Source: Clostridiales bacterium
GTDB lineage: Bacteria; Bacillota; Clostridia; Lachnospirales; Lachnospiraceae
Assembly (NCBI GenBank): GCA_020859985.1
Contig: JAJBVD010000030.1
Span: 122,641-186,640 of the forward strand
DNA: 64,000 bases
Direction of reading: 5' to 3'
Shown here: one piece after another, positions 8,807 through 17,720 of the stretch
Layout of the letters: each line of letters starts with the position of its first letter
Position numbering within the stretch: the stretch's first letter is position 1
Program-made: the position numbers and the translations under genes
The notes under the pieces: model-generated
Databases searched by the model: none
Told to the model about the DNA's origin: nothing
Seen by the model: only the letters and a program-made list of their open reading frames with translations

Positions 8807-9832
8807 TTAATTAAACCCTACCAGCTTCTGCGCCGCCTTATACCCCCAGACGGATACTTTCCTGCCGGCTTTGCCCGGCAGGTTCATCCCGACTCCGAGG
8901 ATGCCGTGCCGAAGCGTGCGGTACACCTCCGGATCCTTTTCATTTAAGTACTCCCAGATGGCCTCCTTTTTCGCCAGTGCTTCCTCCGTGCCGGAGAGGA
9001 TCAGCATAATCGAGGTCACCGTCATAATCTTGGACAGGTAATTCAACATATAATCTTTCAGCTTTGCCGGCTTTGTCGTAAAGTCCTCCGCCGCCATGAC
9101 ATCAATCATGATCTGGTTGACCAGAATCTGCTGGTCGATCCGCCCGATCATTACCTTTTCATTCACCGACTGGTCCTCGCGCCCGATAAAATAATGGTAA
9201 AGGTTCACATCCATGTAGTACAGCTTTTTTACATGAGGCAGCGGCTGGAACGCGAAAATATTGTCCACATAAAACGTGTGCTTTGGAAGCTCCGTACCGC
9301 AGTCCCGCAGCATCTGTGTGCGGTAGAAAATATTGTGCATAAGAATATACTGCGTCATAGGCATATGCTTCATGTCGTCCCACTCAAAGATCTCCTCACA
9401 CGGGAATACCTTCGTAAAACGCATCAGTCTCTTGTGCTTCGCTCCGACCTTATCATAGACAAAATTCGCGAGCAGCATATCCACGCCGCCTTTTTCTTCC
9501 AGCTCCTGCATGGCCTGTACGATTTTTTTCAAACCTTTTGTATTCACCCAGTCGTCGCTGTCCACAACCTTGTAATACACGCCGGACGCGTTGCGCAGTC
9601 CGGCATTCACCGCCTCGCCGTGCCCGCCGTTCTCCTGATGCACCGCTCGGATGATATCCGGGTAGCGCGCCGCATACTCGTCCGCGATCTCTCCTGTCCG
9701 GTCCTTTGTCGAGCCGTCATCCACGATCAGAATCTCCACCGCATCCCCCACCGGAAGGATGGACTTGATGCATGTCTCCATATATTCTTCAGAATTGTAG
9801 CACGGAATGGCTACTGTCAGAATTTTCTTCAT
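8807..9832 (-). CDS. Family 2 glycosyltransferase
   Basis: The 341-residue protein has a GT-A domain at its N-terminus: LTVAIPCYNSEEYMETCI, ILIVDDGSTKDRTGEIADEY, ENGGHGEAVNAGL, and the metal-binding VVDSDDWV. The remaining two thirds (from about residue 120) is helical with no clear membrane segment, as in many cytosolic GT2 enzymes that build cell-surface glycans. The donor and acceptor cannot be told from sequence. It stands alone: Rpn and mutY lie upstream on the same strand and are unrelated in function. Confidence 0.9.
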   Translation of the reverse strand: MKKILTVAIPCYNSEEYMETCIKSILPVGDAVEILIVDDGSTKDRTGEIADEYAARYPDIIRAVHQENGGHGEAVNAGLRNASGVYYKVVDSDDWVNTKGLKKIVQAMQELEEKGGVDMLLANFVYDKVGAKHKRLMRFTKVFPCEEIFEWDDMKHMPMTQYILMHNIFYRTQMLRDCGTELPKHTFYVDNIFAFQPLPHVKKLYYMDVNLYHYFIGREDQSVNEKVMIGRIDQQILVNQIMIDVMAAEDFTTKPAKLKDYMLNYLSKIMTVTSIMLILSGTEEALAKKEAIWEYLNEKDPEVYRTLRHGILGVGMNLPGKAGRKVSVWGYKAAQKLVGFN

Positions 9833-9882
9833 AATAAACTCCCTTATCTTATGTCATGATTGATGGAGGAACCTTATAGCAA

Positions 9883-10911
9883 TTACCCCGCCAAAACCAA
9901 AGCTTCAAGCTTTGCTTTCAATCTTCTGTTTTCCTCCTGCAATTCTTTTATTATACAGTTCGTCTTTTCCCGTTCTTCTTTACGTCCTTCTTCACGTCCT
10001 TCTTCTATCATTTCTTTAAGTGCCTGACACATATCAATTCCATCTCCTTCCCCAGACTCATACGGTGATTTTATTTTTTTCAATTCAGTCGAATGAGTTA
10101 ACTCCGCTATTGCATCTATTGTAGTCATGGATATATCAGAAAAAGCATCCTCATTCTGATCTATAAAATCCCGCAGTTGCCTTTTGTTATGAGAGTACTT
10201 CACAAAGCCGAATATGCTCCTTAATTCCGCGTCATACTTCTTTATTTCATCATCTGTCATCTGCTGTACTTCCAGCAAATGCATCTGATAATCTGAGGCC
10301 ATGACTGACCATTTGCTGTTAACAAAAAGATCCGACAGCTTTCGAGGCCCCTGCCACGGCTCATTCCCCCAATAAACGACAAGCGTTATGCAGGGAATAA
10401 GATAATCGTCCTTGTAAAAATCGCTCAGATATTCCTCTCCACTCAAGGCTATGCCGGGAGACTCTCTTTCTTTTATTTTTTTCTCAAACTTATGTTGATC
10501 AGATATCACGCGAATTTGTCTGGCATAATTGAGAAAATCCATTTCGAGCACGCGAAAAGGCATCAAATTATGTGAAACAGTCTGATTTTCAATACCTAAA
10601 ATGGCCAACAAATACTCTCTTTTCACGCCCTTCACCACATCTCTGTATCGAGTGAGCGTTGTATGAGCGTCCTTTGTAACATGCAAGGTTGCCGTTTCCC
10701 TGATATCCTTTTCAATAAGATCTTCTTCTGAAATTGGCATTTCCGTAAACAACGTCCGATTAAACACCTCTGCAAAATTCTTATTTTTTTTGAAAACAAG
10801 AGCTGTCGCTGAGTCTTTTTCTTTCCCCTGTCCACCGATTTTGCCCTTAGACGCAGATACCTTTTTATTCCTGTTTTTTTCTACAGCTGAACCTGTTTCA
10901 CCTTTCATCAT
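9883..10911 (-). CDS. Rpn/PD-(D/E)XK family nuclease (putative transposase-like)
   Basis: The 342 residues resemble the Rpn (recombination-promoting nuclease, YhgA-like) group. The nuclease core shows AILGIENQTVSHNLMPFRVL, with the E-x-Q of the PD-(D/E)XK centre, then LSDFYKDDYLIPCITLVVYW and EPWQGPRKLSDLF. The N-terminus (residues 1-40) is Lys/Ser/Gly rich. The C-terminus, from about residue 295, is a charged coiled coil (EEGREEGRKEEREKTN). Such genes are multicopy in Lachnospiraceae and two decayed relatives lie near 18 kb. No strong ribosome binding site is seen before the paired ATGs at 10911/10908. It appears intact. Whether it mobilises DNA is not known. Confidence 0.8.
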   Translation of the reverse strand: MMKGETGSAVEKNRNKKVSASKGKIGGQGKEKDSATALVFKKNKNFAEVFNRTLFTEMPISEEDLIEKDIRETATLHVTKDAHTTLTRYRDVVKGVKREYLLAILGIENQTVSHNLMPFRVLEMDFLNYARQIRVISDQHKFEKKIKERESPGIALSGEEYLSDFYKDDYLIPCITLVVYWGNEPWQGPRKLSDLFVNSKWSVMASDYQMHLLEVQQMTDDEIKKYDAELRSIFGFVKYSHNKRQLRDFIDQNEDAFSDISMTTIDAIAELTHSTELKKIKSPYESGEGDGIDMCQALKEMIEEGREEGRKEEREKTNCIIKELQEENRRLKAKLEALVLAG

Positions 10912-11032
10912 GGTAAAATGAAACTTTTTCCAGTAGCTTTATATGCATAAAAGTTCTCAGTATGAGGTTCACTAAACACTTAATAAGTCTATCATGTATC
11001 ACACAAAATGTCAATGTTTATCTCAAATTATC

Positions 11033-12253
11033 TTAGATCATTTTTAATAATTCCTGCATATATGCCGCGAACGCACTCGGGATCGAATACTCGCGCCGAA
11101 TGGTTTCCGGTTCTAAAAAAAACATACCGCCATCCTTATTTCCTGCTTCTGCAGGGTTCTCACATTCCTCCACCAGCACAAAATACCCGGTCATATGCCA
11201 CTCCACATGACTGAATATATGCTTCGCCTCCGGAAGCGGCCGAATCCGTATCGGAGAAAACCCGCTCTCCTCCACGCACAGCAGCGCCTCCTCCTGTGTC
11301 AGATGTCCTTCCCGGTTCGGAAGCTCATACAGGCCGGCAAGAAGTCCATGTGACGGTCGGCGGTGCAGGGCCGCATGGCTACTGTCCCGAATCACCAAAA
11401 CCGTGCGTTCCTCAATGCGCCGCGGCTTCTTTTTTGCTTTCACCGGGTAATCCGTCTGGCATCCGTCGACAGCAGCCCGGCACAAAGGTCTAACCGGGCA
11501 GTGCTCACAGGCCGGAAACCCGTTGGGAACGCAGATAAGCGCTCCAAGCTCCATCAGGGACTGATTGAATGTTCCCGGAAGATTTCGGGATAGCTGCTGC
11601 GTCTGCGCTTCTTCTGTCTTCTGATCATCCTGTGCATCCGAACCATTCCGCAAATTCCGCGGCATTACCGCCTGCAGCGCTTCCTCCGCATCCATTTTTA
11701 CAGCCTGCTTCGCTATATCTTCCTCATTTTCCACGATGCGGCTCAAAACCCGCAGGACATTGCCATCCACCGCAGGGACTGCCTGTCCATACGCGATTGA
11801 AGCAATCGCGCCTGCCGTGTAGCTGCCGATACCGGGGAGCTTCATCAGCTCCTCCCATTTATCCGGCAGTCTGCCGCCATACTCCTCCATGACCATGCGC
11901 GCTGCTTTTTGCATATTCCGGACCCGGCTGTAATAGCCAAGTCCTTCCCACAGCTTTAAAAGCCGGTCTTCCGGGCAGTCCGCAAGAGAACGGATATCCG
12001 GCAGTGCTTCCATAAAACGTGCGTAGTAGGGCTTCACCGCCTCGACACGGGTCTGCTGCAGCATGATCTCCGATACCCACACCGCATAGGCGCGGTCGGG
12101 CAGATGCTCTTCACTGACTCCATCGATACAGGGATGCTCCCGCCAGGGGAGCACCCGGGCATTCTCATCAAACCACCTCATCAGAGGCTCCTGTATCTGT
12201 CTTAAAAGCTCTTTATTTCTTTGAAATGCTCCAACTCTGTCGTTTGCCTTCAT
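11033..12253 (-). CDS. mutY: A/G-specific adenine glycosylase
   Basis: MutY removes adenine mispaired with 8-oxoguanine. The 406-residue protein has AVWVSEIMLQQTRVEAVKPY, the helix-hairpin-helix LPGIGSYTAGAIASIAYG, the catalytic aspartate in VDGNVLRVLSR, and the four-cysteine iron-sulfur loop CVPNGFPACEHCPVRPLC. A Nudix-like C-terminal domain that recognises 8-oxoG follows. About 25 extra polar residues (NGSDAQDDQKTEEAQTQQ) sit between the two halves of the catalytic domain, just before FNQSLMELGALIC; they look like a surface-loop insertion. It lies downstream of the amidase on the same strand, 128 bases away. Confidence 0.95.
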   Translation of the reverse strand: MKANDRVGAFQRNKELLRQIQEPLMRWFDENARVLPWREHPCIDGVSEEHLPDRAYAVWVSEIMLQQTRVEAVKPYYARFMEALPDIRSLADCPEDRLLKLWEGLGYYSRVRNMQKAARMVMEEYGGRLPDKWEELMKLPGIGSYTAGAIASIAYGQAVPAVDGNVLRVLSRIVENEEDIAKQAVKMDAEEALQAVMPRNLRNGSDAQDDQKTEEAQTQQLSRNLPGTFNQSLMELGALICVPNGFPACEHCPVRPLCRAAVDGCQTDYPVKAKKKPRRIEERTVLVIRDSSHAALHRRPSHGLLAGLYELPNREGHLTQEEALLCVEESGFSPIRIRPLPEAKHIFSHVEWHMTGYFVLVEECENPAEAGNKDGGMFFLEPETIRREYSIPSAFAAYMQELLKMI

Positions 12254-12380
12254 GTAAAACAGTGTATCACCTTTTTCTGCAAAACAAAAGAGATATTTTT
12301 TTGCCAGACCGGTCTCCTGACATAAATTCTTCGGTAATCGTATTATTACACAGGAAAAATGAGGCAGATATTCCCGATGA

Positions 12381-13196
12381 TTATTCAGTAGTGATAAAGG
12401 TCGAATATCCGGCCCTGCGCAGAGCCGCCTCCATCTTCACCGCGTTATCGAGCTGCGCGAACGCGCCCACCTGCACCTTGTACAGGCCATCGTCGTAAAG
12501 AAGAAACGCCGGATAATTCTGCTGCTGCAGACGGTAAAGCAGATCTTCCGCGTAGGCGCGGTTCCGGTATGCGCCCGTCTGAACCCGGTATAGCTTTGTT
12601 GTTCCGCCGGAATCATAGTCTTCGCCCGAGCCGCTGCCGGAGCCATAGTCTCCTCCCAGATATCCGCCCGACTCGAGCGTACTTAAAATACCGCCCGCGA
12701 TGGCCTCCGCTACCGCCGTAAACTGACTGTCAAAAAGCAAATTATCCGCGTCTGTATTCAGAAAGCCGACTTCAACCAGCACGGCCGGCATCTGCGTCCT
12801 TTTCAGAACAATCAGATCCGGCCGTTCTTTTACGCCAAGATTGCGAAACCCAACCTCGGCAAGCTCCTCATTGATGGCTTCCGCCAACGCAACTTTTTCT
12901 CCCGACAGATCATAGACCAGCGTCTCCACACCCGAATACTGATTCGGCTCAGGGCTGGAATTCCGATGGAACGATATGAAAAAATCTCCGCCCTCCGCAT
13001 TCGCGATCTGCGCTTTCTGCAGCGGCGTATCGTACACATCCTCCGTGCGGGTATACGCCACCTCTACACCATTTTCCTCCAGAAGCTCACCCACGGCAAG
13101 AGTCAGCCGCAGGGTATCATCCTTCTCCTGCCGCCCCTCATGCACCGCGCCGGGCTCAACACCCCCGTGCCCGGCGTCCAAAATCACTTTCGCCAT
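12381..13196 (-). CDS. N-acetylmuramoyl-L-alanine amidase with SPOR domain
   Basis: This is a peptidoglycan amidase of the Amidase_3 family, which cleaves the bond between MurNAc and L-alanine. The 271 residues start MAKVILDAGHGGVEPGAV. The zinc ligands are His in DAGHGG, Glu in GRQEKDDTL and His in SFHRNS, and the catalytic Glu is in VEVGFLNTDAD. A Gly/Ser linker (near residue 190) leads to a SPOR repeat (LYRVQTGAYRNRAYAEDL and YKVQVGAFAQLDNA) that binds denuded glycan at septa. No signal peptide is seen, so export is unexplained. The frame is open upstream to 13226, but the ATG at 13196 has GGGAG close by and gives the family start. Septum-related function is inferred. Confidence 0.92.
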   Translation of the reverse strand: MAKVILDAGHGGVEPGAVHEGRQEKDDTLRLTLAVGELLEENGVEVAYTRTEDVYDTPLQKAQIANAEGGDFFISFHRNSSPEPNQYSGVETLVYDLSGEKVALAEAINEELAEVGFRNLGVKERPDLIVLKRTQMPAVLVEVGFLNTDADNLLFDSQFTAVAEAIAGGILSTLESGGYLGGDYGSGSGSGEDYDSGGTTKLYRVQTGAYRNRAYAEDLLYRLQQQNYPAFLLYDDGLYKVQVGAFAQLDNAVKMEAALRRAGYSTFITTE

Positions 13197-13272
13197 CCCA
13201 TACTCCCATGCAATCGTTCTGTTCATGGATAATATATGAGAAATTGTGCAAAACGTTCCATCACAACGCTTT

Positions 13273-13299
13273 GTTACTGTTCAGTACCTTCACAGTTAC
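13273..13299. repeat. Palindromic intergenic repeat, family 1
   Basis: A GTTACTGT arm and an ACAGTTAC arm flank the loop TCAGTACCTTC. The stem is extended by CGCT/AGCG outside. Related copies lie at 18011, 18626 and 54855, with a looser one at 61100. Here it separates the amidase from the pilin gene upstream. Confidence 0.7.
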
Positions 13300-13400
13300 A
13301 GCGTTTTCAGCAGCTTCGCAGATATGTTCTGCCTGGTCATAACATCCCGGACAGTTTTCATAAAGTGTCACATCCACAGCACTCACTCCTACAGCTTTGT

Positions 13401-13506
13401 GGGAACATATCATCCGCACCGTCTCGCTCGCGCACGCACGCCTGCCGCTTTATGGAAACATATCATCCGCGCCGTCCCGCCCGCGCACGCACGCCTGCAG
13501 CAGCCA
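13401..13506. repeat. 53-bp tandem duplication spanning a pilin stop codon
   Basis: Two adjacent 53-base copies (13401-13453 and 13454-13506) are about 85% identical by eye. The second copy contains the last codons and stop of the pilin gene ending at 13463. The first lies downstream of it as a non-coding duplicate. Confidence 0.7.
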
Positions 13507-15724
13507 GCAGGATTCCAATCGCCGCAAGCATCAGGATAAACATACGCATCACCGGCGTTTCATCGCCAGTCTGGACAGACGCAGCTGTCGTCTCCGGCTC
13601 GCCAGAACCATCCTCTGAGGAATCATCCGAAATGTCCGTCGTCACACTCTCCGGACTCTCATCCTCCTCCGCAAACGTATTCGTAATCGTCACCGTATCC
13701 GTCAGATGATCAATCGACAACGTCACAGACGTCTGATCCACAGACATTGTAAAGTCCGAAGCAGAGCCGTCCGTGATCGGATTGCCCAGATTGTCTGTCT
13801 CTGTCACATAATAGGTCTCGCTGGTGCCGGAATCGCTTCCCGCACTAAGCTCAACGGTCTGGCTGACACTGCTGCCTCCCGCCAGATCCAGCTCAATGAT
13901 CTCGCTCACCGGCGTCGTATAAGCAGCGTCAGAGAATACTCTGGCGTAGAAGACATCTTCCGTCGCGTAGGCATCGCCGCCCTTCACAGTCTTTTTAACG
14001 ATCGTCAACTCACCGCTGTAATAGAAGCCGGACGGTATCTCATAAAATTCATTATCAAACGAATAATCCACCGCATAATCGTTCTGGGTAGGCGTCACAG
14101 ACTGATCGTCAGACGGATATATTGGAATATAAATAACATTGTCTGTCGTCAGCCCGGTGGTCAGCGCCTCACCGTACTCATCCGTCTCAGCGATATAATA
14201 GGTTGTACCGGGCACCAGTCCGCCAATCGTCACGGAAGATGCACTGGTCCCGTTATACGTGATCGCAGCTACGCCCGAAACGCGCACTGTACACGCTTCA
14301 TCCTCAAACAGCGCTACATAATACACCGCGTCCTCCGCAGCCAGATGCGTTCCATCCGGCAGGACAAGCGATTTCGTAACAGTCACCGAGCCTTCCGCTG
14401 TATCCGGTTCCTCCGAGACGGATGCGCCCGTTTCCGTGTCCTTATTATCTGACGGATCCACCATCGTCACCGTGTTCTGCGCGCCTTCCGCAGCGCTCAC
14501 CGTGAACTGCACGTCCCTCGCATATTTATATCCGTCCGGTTCGGTCACCTCGCTCAGATAATACGTCCCGGCCGGGAGCCCGTAAAGAATGTCCGCACCC
14601 GTCGTTGAATTCAGACTGTAAGCCGCACTGCCATCCGCCGCATGGAGGACATGGCCCTCTAAATCCTTAATCACCAGCTTTGCGCCGGCCACAGCCTCTC
14701 CGGCCTCATCAACCTTATTAATCACTACTTGTGTGCGCGTGTTCACAGCAGACAGCTCCTGCACTGCCCCGGACTCTGCCGTATAAAAACCATCTGTCTC
14801 TGACACCCTGCCCGCTGCGCTGATAGTAAATGTCACCGTCAGGGCGCTCTCCACATATCCTTCGGGAACCGATGTCTCAACCAGACGGTAGTCCCCGGTC
14901 GGCAGACCCGTCACCACAATCTGTCCATATGTACTCGTCGACAGGTCCTTTGCAAATTCTTTCCAGTAATAGCTGCCGGAGGAATCCGTCCCGGATTCCG
15001 CTCCCTCGGGAACATCCGACGCGCCGTCCACATAAATCTTCTGCTGCAGGACAAACACCGCGCCCTCGACCGCACTCCCGGCATCATCCACCTTGGTCAG
15101 AATCACCGCACCACCCGCAAATGAAGACTTCAAGGCAATCGTCACTTCATAAATCGCGCTTCCGTCGTCTGAACTGCTGTAGGGAACCGGAATCAATGCC
15201 GGCTGCGTCTCAAGAATCTCTGTACCATCTGTCTGCGCAACCAGATAAAGCCCTTCGACAAGATTAGCAAAATTCACAGCCCCGCTGCTGCCCGCCGTCA
15301 CCGTAGTGACCGTATCACTCGCTGCCATACGTTTTCGGCTTGTCGCCGGCTCATTTCCGATGCCCTGTTCCTCGGCATATTCCGCCAGCGCAGCAGCCGC
15401 TTCCTGCGCCTCGGTCGAATTATTCAGATCAGAAATCACCACCCCGCTGTCCGCAAATTCTCCCGTATACACAAAGCTGCCATTATCGTAATCCGCCACC
15501 TTATACAAGGTCAGCTTAATCCCCGAAGCCTCAGAAGGAAGCTGCACCTGAATCGTCCCCGTATTCTGAGCATCGGAGGCTTCAGCAACCGCAGGCAATC
15601 CTGCAGTCACAACGGTCACAGCCAGGAGCATCACCGTGATAAGGGGCAGTATCCCGCCTGCTGCTTTCATCCCTGACAGTCTTCCTCTCATTTTCTTCAT
15701 CCAACCGCCTGTCCTCTTTCTCAT
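13463..15724 (-). CDS. SpaA/FctA-type pilin or minor adhesin, VQTGD sorting signal
   Basis: This is a secreted 753-residue surface protein. A Lys/Arg N-terminus and hydrophobic core ending near PAVAEA form the signal peptide. Then come Cna-B/SpaA modules (VILTKVDDAGSAVEGAVFVL...GDYRLVETSVPEGY; VVINKVDEAGEAVAGAKLVI...GTYYLSEVTEPDGY), each with the E-box glutamate. Two FctA-type isopeptide modules follow (VTVTKSLVLPDG...YYVALFEDEACT; LTIVKKTVKGGD...FYARVFSDAAYT). The C-terminus is VQTGDETP, a hydrophobic helix and a short Arg tail, a non-LPXTG sorting signal. ATG at 15724 overlaps the stop of the sortase by four bases (ATGA). It is the last gene of the pilus cluster; a basal or minor pilin role is inferred. 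Confidence 0.88.
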   Translation of the reverse strand: MRKRTGGWMKKMRGRLSGMKAAGGILPLITVMLLAVTVVTAGLPAVAEASDAQNTGTIQVQLPSEASGIKLTLYKVADYDNGSFVYTGEFADSGVVISDLNNSTEAQEAAAALAEYAEEQGIGNEPATSRKRMAASDTVTTVTAGSSGAVNFANLVEGLYLVAQTDGTEILETQPALIPVPYSSSDDGSAIYEVTIALKSSFAGGAVILTKVDDAGSAVEGAVFVLQQKIYVDGASDVPEGAESGTDSSGSYYWKEFAKDLSTSTYGQIVVTGLPTGDYRLVETSVPEGYVESALTVTFTISAAGRVSETDGFYTAESGAVQELSAVNTRTQVVINKVDEAGEAVAGAKLVIKDLEGHVLHAADGSAAYSLNSTTGADILYGLPAGTYYLSEVTEPDGYKYARDVQFTVSAAEGAQNTVTMVDPSDNKDTETGASVSEEPDTAEGSVTVTKSLVLPDGTHLAAEDAVYYVALFEDEACTVRVSGVAAITYNGTSASSVTIGGLVPGTTYYIAETDEYGEALTTGLTTDNVIYIPIYPSDDQSVTPTQNDYAVDYSFDNEFYEIPSGFYYSGELTIVKKTVKGGDAYATEDVFYARVFSDAAYTTPVSEIIELDLAGGSSVSQTVELSAGSDSGTSETYYVTETDNLGNPITDGSASDFTMSVDQTSVTLSIDHLTDTVTITNTFAEEDESPESVTTDISDDSSEDGSGEPETTAASVQTGDETPVMRMFILMLAAIGILLAAAGVRARAGRRG

Positions 15725-16629
15725 GGCAACTCCTTCTTTCTCCGCCGCCCCGGCAAAAGCAGGATCAGCAATATGATCAGCAGCAGCACCGTTCCGGCCG
15801 CCACCGCGCCGTACCAGAGGATTTTTTCCACCGGTATCTTCTGCTTTGTCTCCGTATCCGCCGGAGTCTGTACCTCGACAACCGTCGGATAATATTCCAC
15901 ACGCGTGCCACGCACCAGCAGCCGGTGCGAATTCACGCCATAGGGCGTACACGTCAGCAGCGTCACATAATCTTCGCCTTCCACGATCCGGATGTCGTCC
16001 GTCTCATCCGGCAGCACCACCTTGATCTGGTCAACCTCATACGCCAGAATCCGGTTCAGCACATGGATATAAAACATATCGCCCTCTTCCAGCTGATCCA
16101 GATCCGTAAAAAGCTTCGCCGCCGGAAGCCCCGTATGTCCGGAGAGCACCGCATGCGTCGATTCACCGCCTACCGGCAGAGAGGTCTCCGGCATATGCCC
16201 GATCCCCTTTTGCAGAACATCATCGTCCACACCATGGTAGATGGGCAGATACACGCCGATCTTCGGAATCTCAATATATCCAATCGCATCCGTCAGAGCC
16301 AGCAGGTCTTCATAATCCGCCACCGAATCCGAATCTCCGCTGCCGCTTAAGGAAGCATTGTATTCCGACGCCGCCTCCAGCATCGCGTCCAGATCCGAGG
16401 TGTCCTGTTCCTCCAGAACGGTATTGTAGCTGGCAATCTCCACACTCGCCGTGTACTCACACAGCCAGTTACTCAGGACCGGGTAGCCCATAGTGCCCAC
16501 CCCTGCCGCAAGAACCAGAAAGATAAATAAAAGTGGAAGTCGGTCCCTGATCCTGTGATGTTGTTTCCCGGTTGTCTGTGTTGACTGCTCCGGCGAATCC
16601 TGTGTCTGTCCTGTCTGTCTCTTACTCAT
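15721..16629 (-). CDS. Class C sortase (second of pair)
   Basis: Pilin-polymerising sortase. From the ATG at 16629 it has 302 residues. A membrane segment (LPLLFIFLVLAAGVGTMGYP) is followed by the catalytic domain with His in AVLSGHTGLP, Cys in LLTCTPYGVNSHR and Arg in HRLLVRG. A second hydrophobic helix near the C-terminus with a basic tail is typical of class C. No DP(F/W)G lid motif was found. The frame is open to an ATG at 16749, which would add a 40-residue Arg/Lys-rich head and overlap the upstream sortase by 128 bases. I prefer 16629, which overlaps by eight bases (ATGAGTAA) and has AGGA upstream. It sits between the other sortase and the VQTGD pilin. Confidence 0.92.
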   Translation of the reverse strand: MSKRQTGQTQDSPEQSTQTTGKQHHRIRDRLPLLFIFLVLAAGVGTMGYPVLSNWLCEYTASVEIASYNTVLEEQDTSDLDAMLEAASEYNASLSGSGDSDSVADYEDLLALTDAIGYIEIPKIGVYLPIYHGVDDDVLQKGIGHMPETSLPVGGESTHAVLSGHTGLPAAKLFTDLDQLEEGDMFYIHVLNRILAYEVDQIKVVLPDETDDIRIVEGEDYVTLLTCTPYGVNSHRLLVRGTRVEYYPTVVEVQTPADTETKQKIPVEKILWYGAVAAGTVLLLIILLILLLPGRRRKKELP

Positions 16630-17578
16630 CCGATTTTGTCCTGCCTGATTCCGTCCCATCCGGTTCTGTCTTATCCGTTTCCGCCTTATCGGTTTCTGTA
16701 CGATTCGCTTCCGTCTGATCCGCTTCCGTCCAGACAGTTCTTTCTTCATCTGCCGGATACAGCCTTTTTATTCTGCGATGGTACAAATATGCGACCAGTA
16801 TGGCAGTCAGCGCCGCAGCCACAATCGCCGCGATCACCGTCAGCTGCCGTCGCATCGCCGCGGAAAGCCCCTTCGTCACCGTCTGCGGACTGACCGTCTC
16901 CTCATCCTCTTCCTCCGGAACGTATTCCGTCCGCTCTCCGCGCACCAGAAGCCGATGCGAATTGATACCATAGGGAGTACAGGTCACCAGCGTCACCAGA
17001 TCCCGTCCCGGTTCGATTTCCAGCAGAGACACATCATCCGGCTCGACCACGTTGACATCCACCACTTCATACGCCAGAATCTCACCCAGCACATGAATGT
17101 AAAACAGATCCCCAACCTCCAGCTGATCCAGATCCGACAGCAGCTCCGCGCCCGGCAGACCCGTGTGCCCGGAAAGCGCACTGTTCGTATTCTCTCCGCC
17201 TACCGGCAGCGACGTATTCTCAATATATCCACAGCCCTTCTGCAGCACCTCATCCGAGGTCCCATAGTAGACCGGAAGATACACGCTGATCGACGGAATG
17301 TCCAGGTAGCACATCACGCCGTCATTCACATTCAGGCACTTATCCTCATCCTCTGCATTCGTCCCATAGTACAGGTGCAGATTGAACGCCTGCGCCAGCT
17401 CCAGACGTTCTCCCACGTCCGGCTCCATCGATCCGTCCGCAACCTGCTCCTCGTAGTCCGCGATCGTCACCGACGCCGTATTCAGCGTCACATAATTTCC
17501 AATTGAAGGATACAGGATAAACCCGATCCCGATCACAAAGATGAGGAAGATCACCCCCATCGGATATAATTTTTTCAT
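16622..17578 (-). CDS. Class C sortase (first of pair)
   Basis: The 318 residues start with a membrane anchor (GVIFLIFVIGIGFILYPSIG). The transpeptidase core has catalytic His in ALSGHTGLPGA, Cys in LVTCTPYGINSHR and Arg in HRLLVRG, and a second membrane helix (LTVIAAIVAAALTAILVAYL) follows. The last ~40 residues are a Thr/Glu/Asp repeat (TEADQTEANRTETDKAETDK) not typical of sortases; its DNA overlaps the long version of the next sortase gene. It links pilin subunits through lysine and the Thr of the sorting signal. Upstream lies a stretch with broken Rpn genes, so it may no longer be cotranscribed with the main pilins. No clear promoter was found. Confidence 0.92.
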   Translation of the reverse strand: MKKLYPMGVIFLIFVIGIGFILYPSIGNYVTLNTASVTIADYEEQVADGSMEPDVGERLELAQAFNLHLYYGTNAEDEDKCLNVNDGVMCYLDIPSISVYLPVYYGTSDEVLQKGCGYIENTSLPVGGENTNSALSGHTGLPGAELLSDLDQLEVGDLFYIHVLGEILAYEVVDVNVVEPDDVSLLEIEPGRDLVTLVTCTPYGINSHRLLVRGERTEYVPEEEDEETVSPQTVTKGLSAAMRRQLTVIAAIVAAALTAILVAYLYHRRIKRLYPADEERTVWTEADQTEANRTETDKAETDKTEPDGTESGRTKSDE

Positions 17579-17720
17579 GATTAAACTTCTATGATTTTGT
17601 ATTTTATATTCTTTATTCTCTAAATACTACTTTATAACACGCTCAATCTTACAAAAATTGCAAAAGCACAGTAAAAAGTTTCAAAACAAGTAGCAATTTT
17701 GAAAGAAAAGAGGTAAAATA

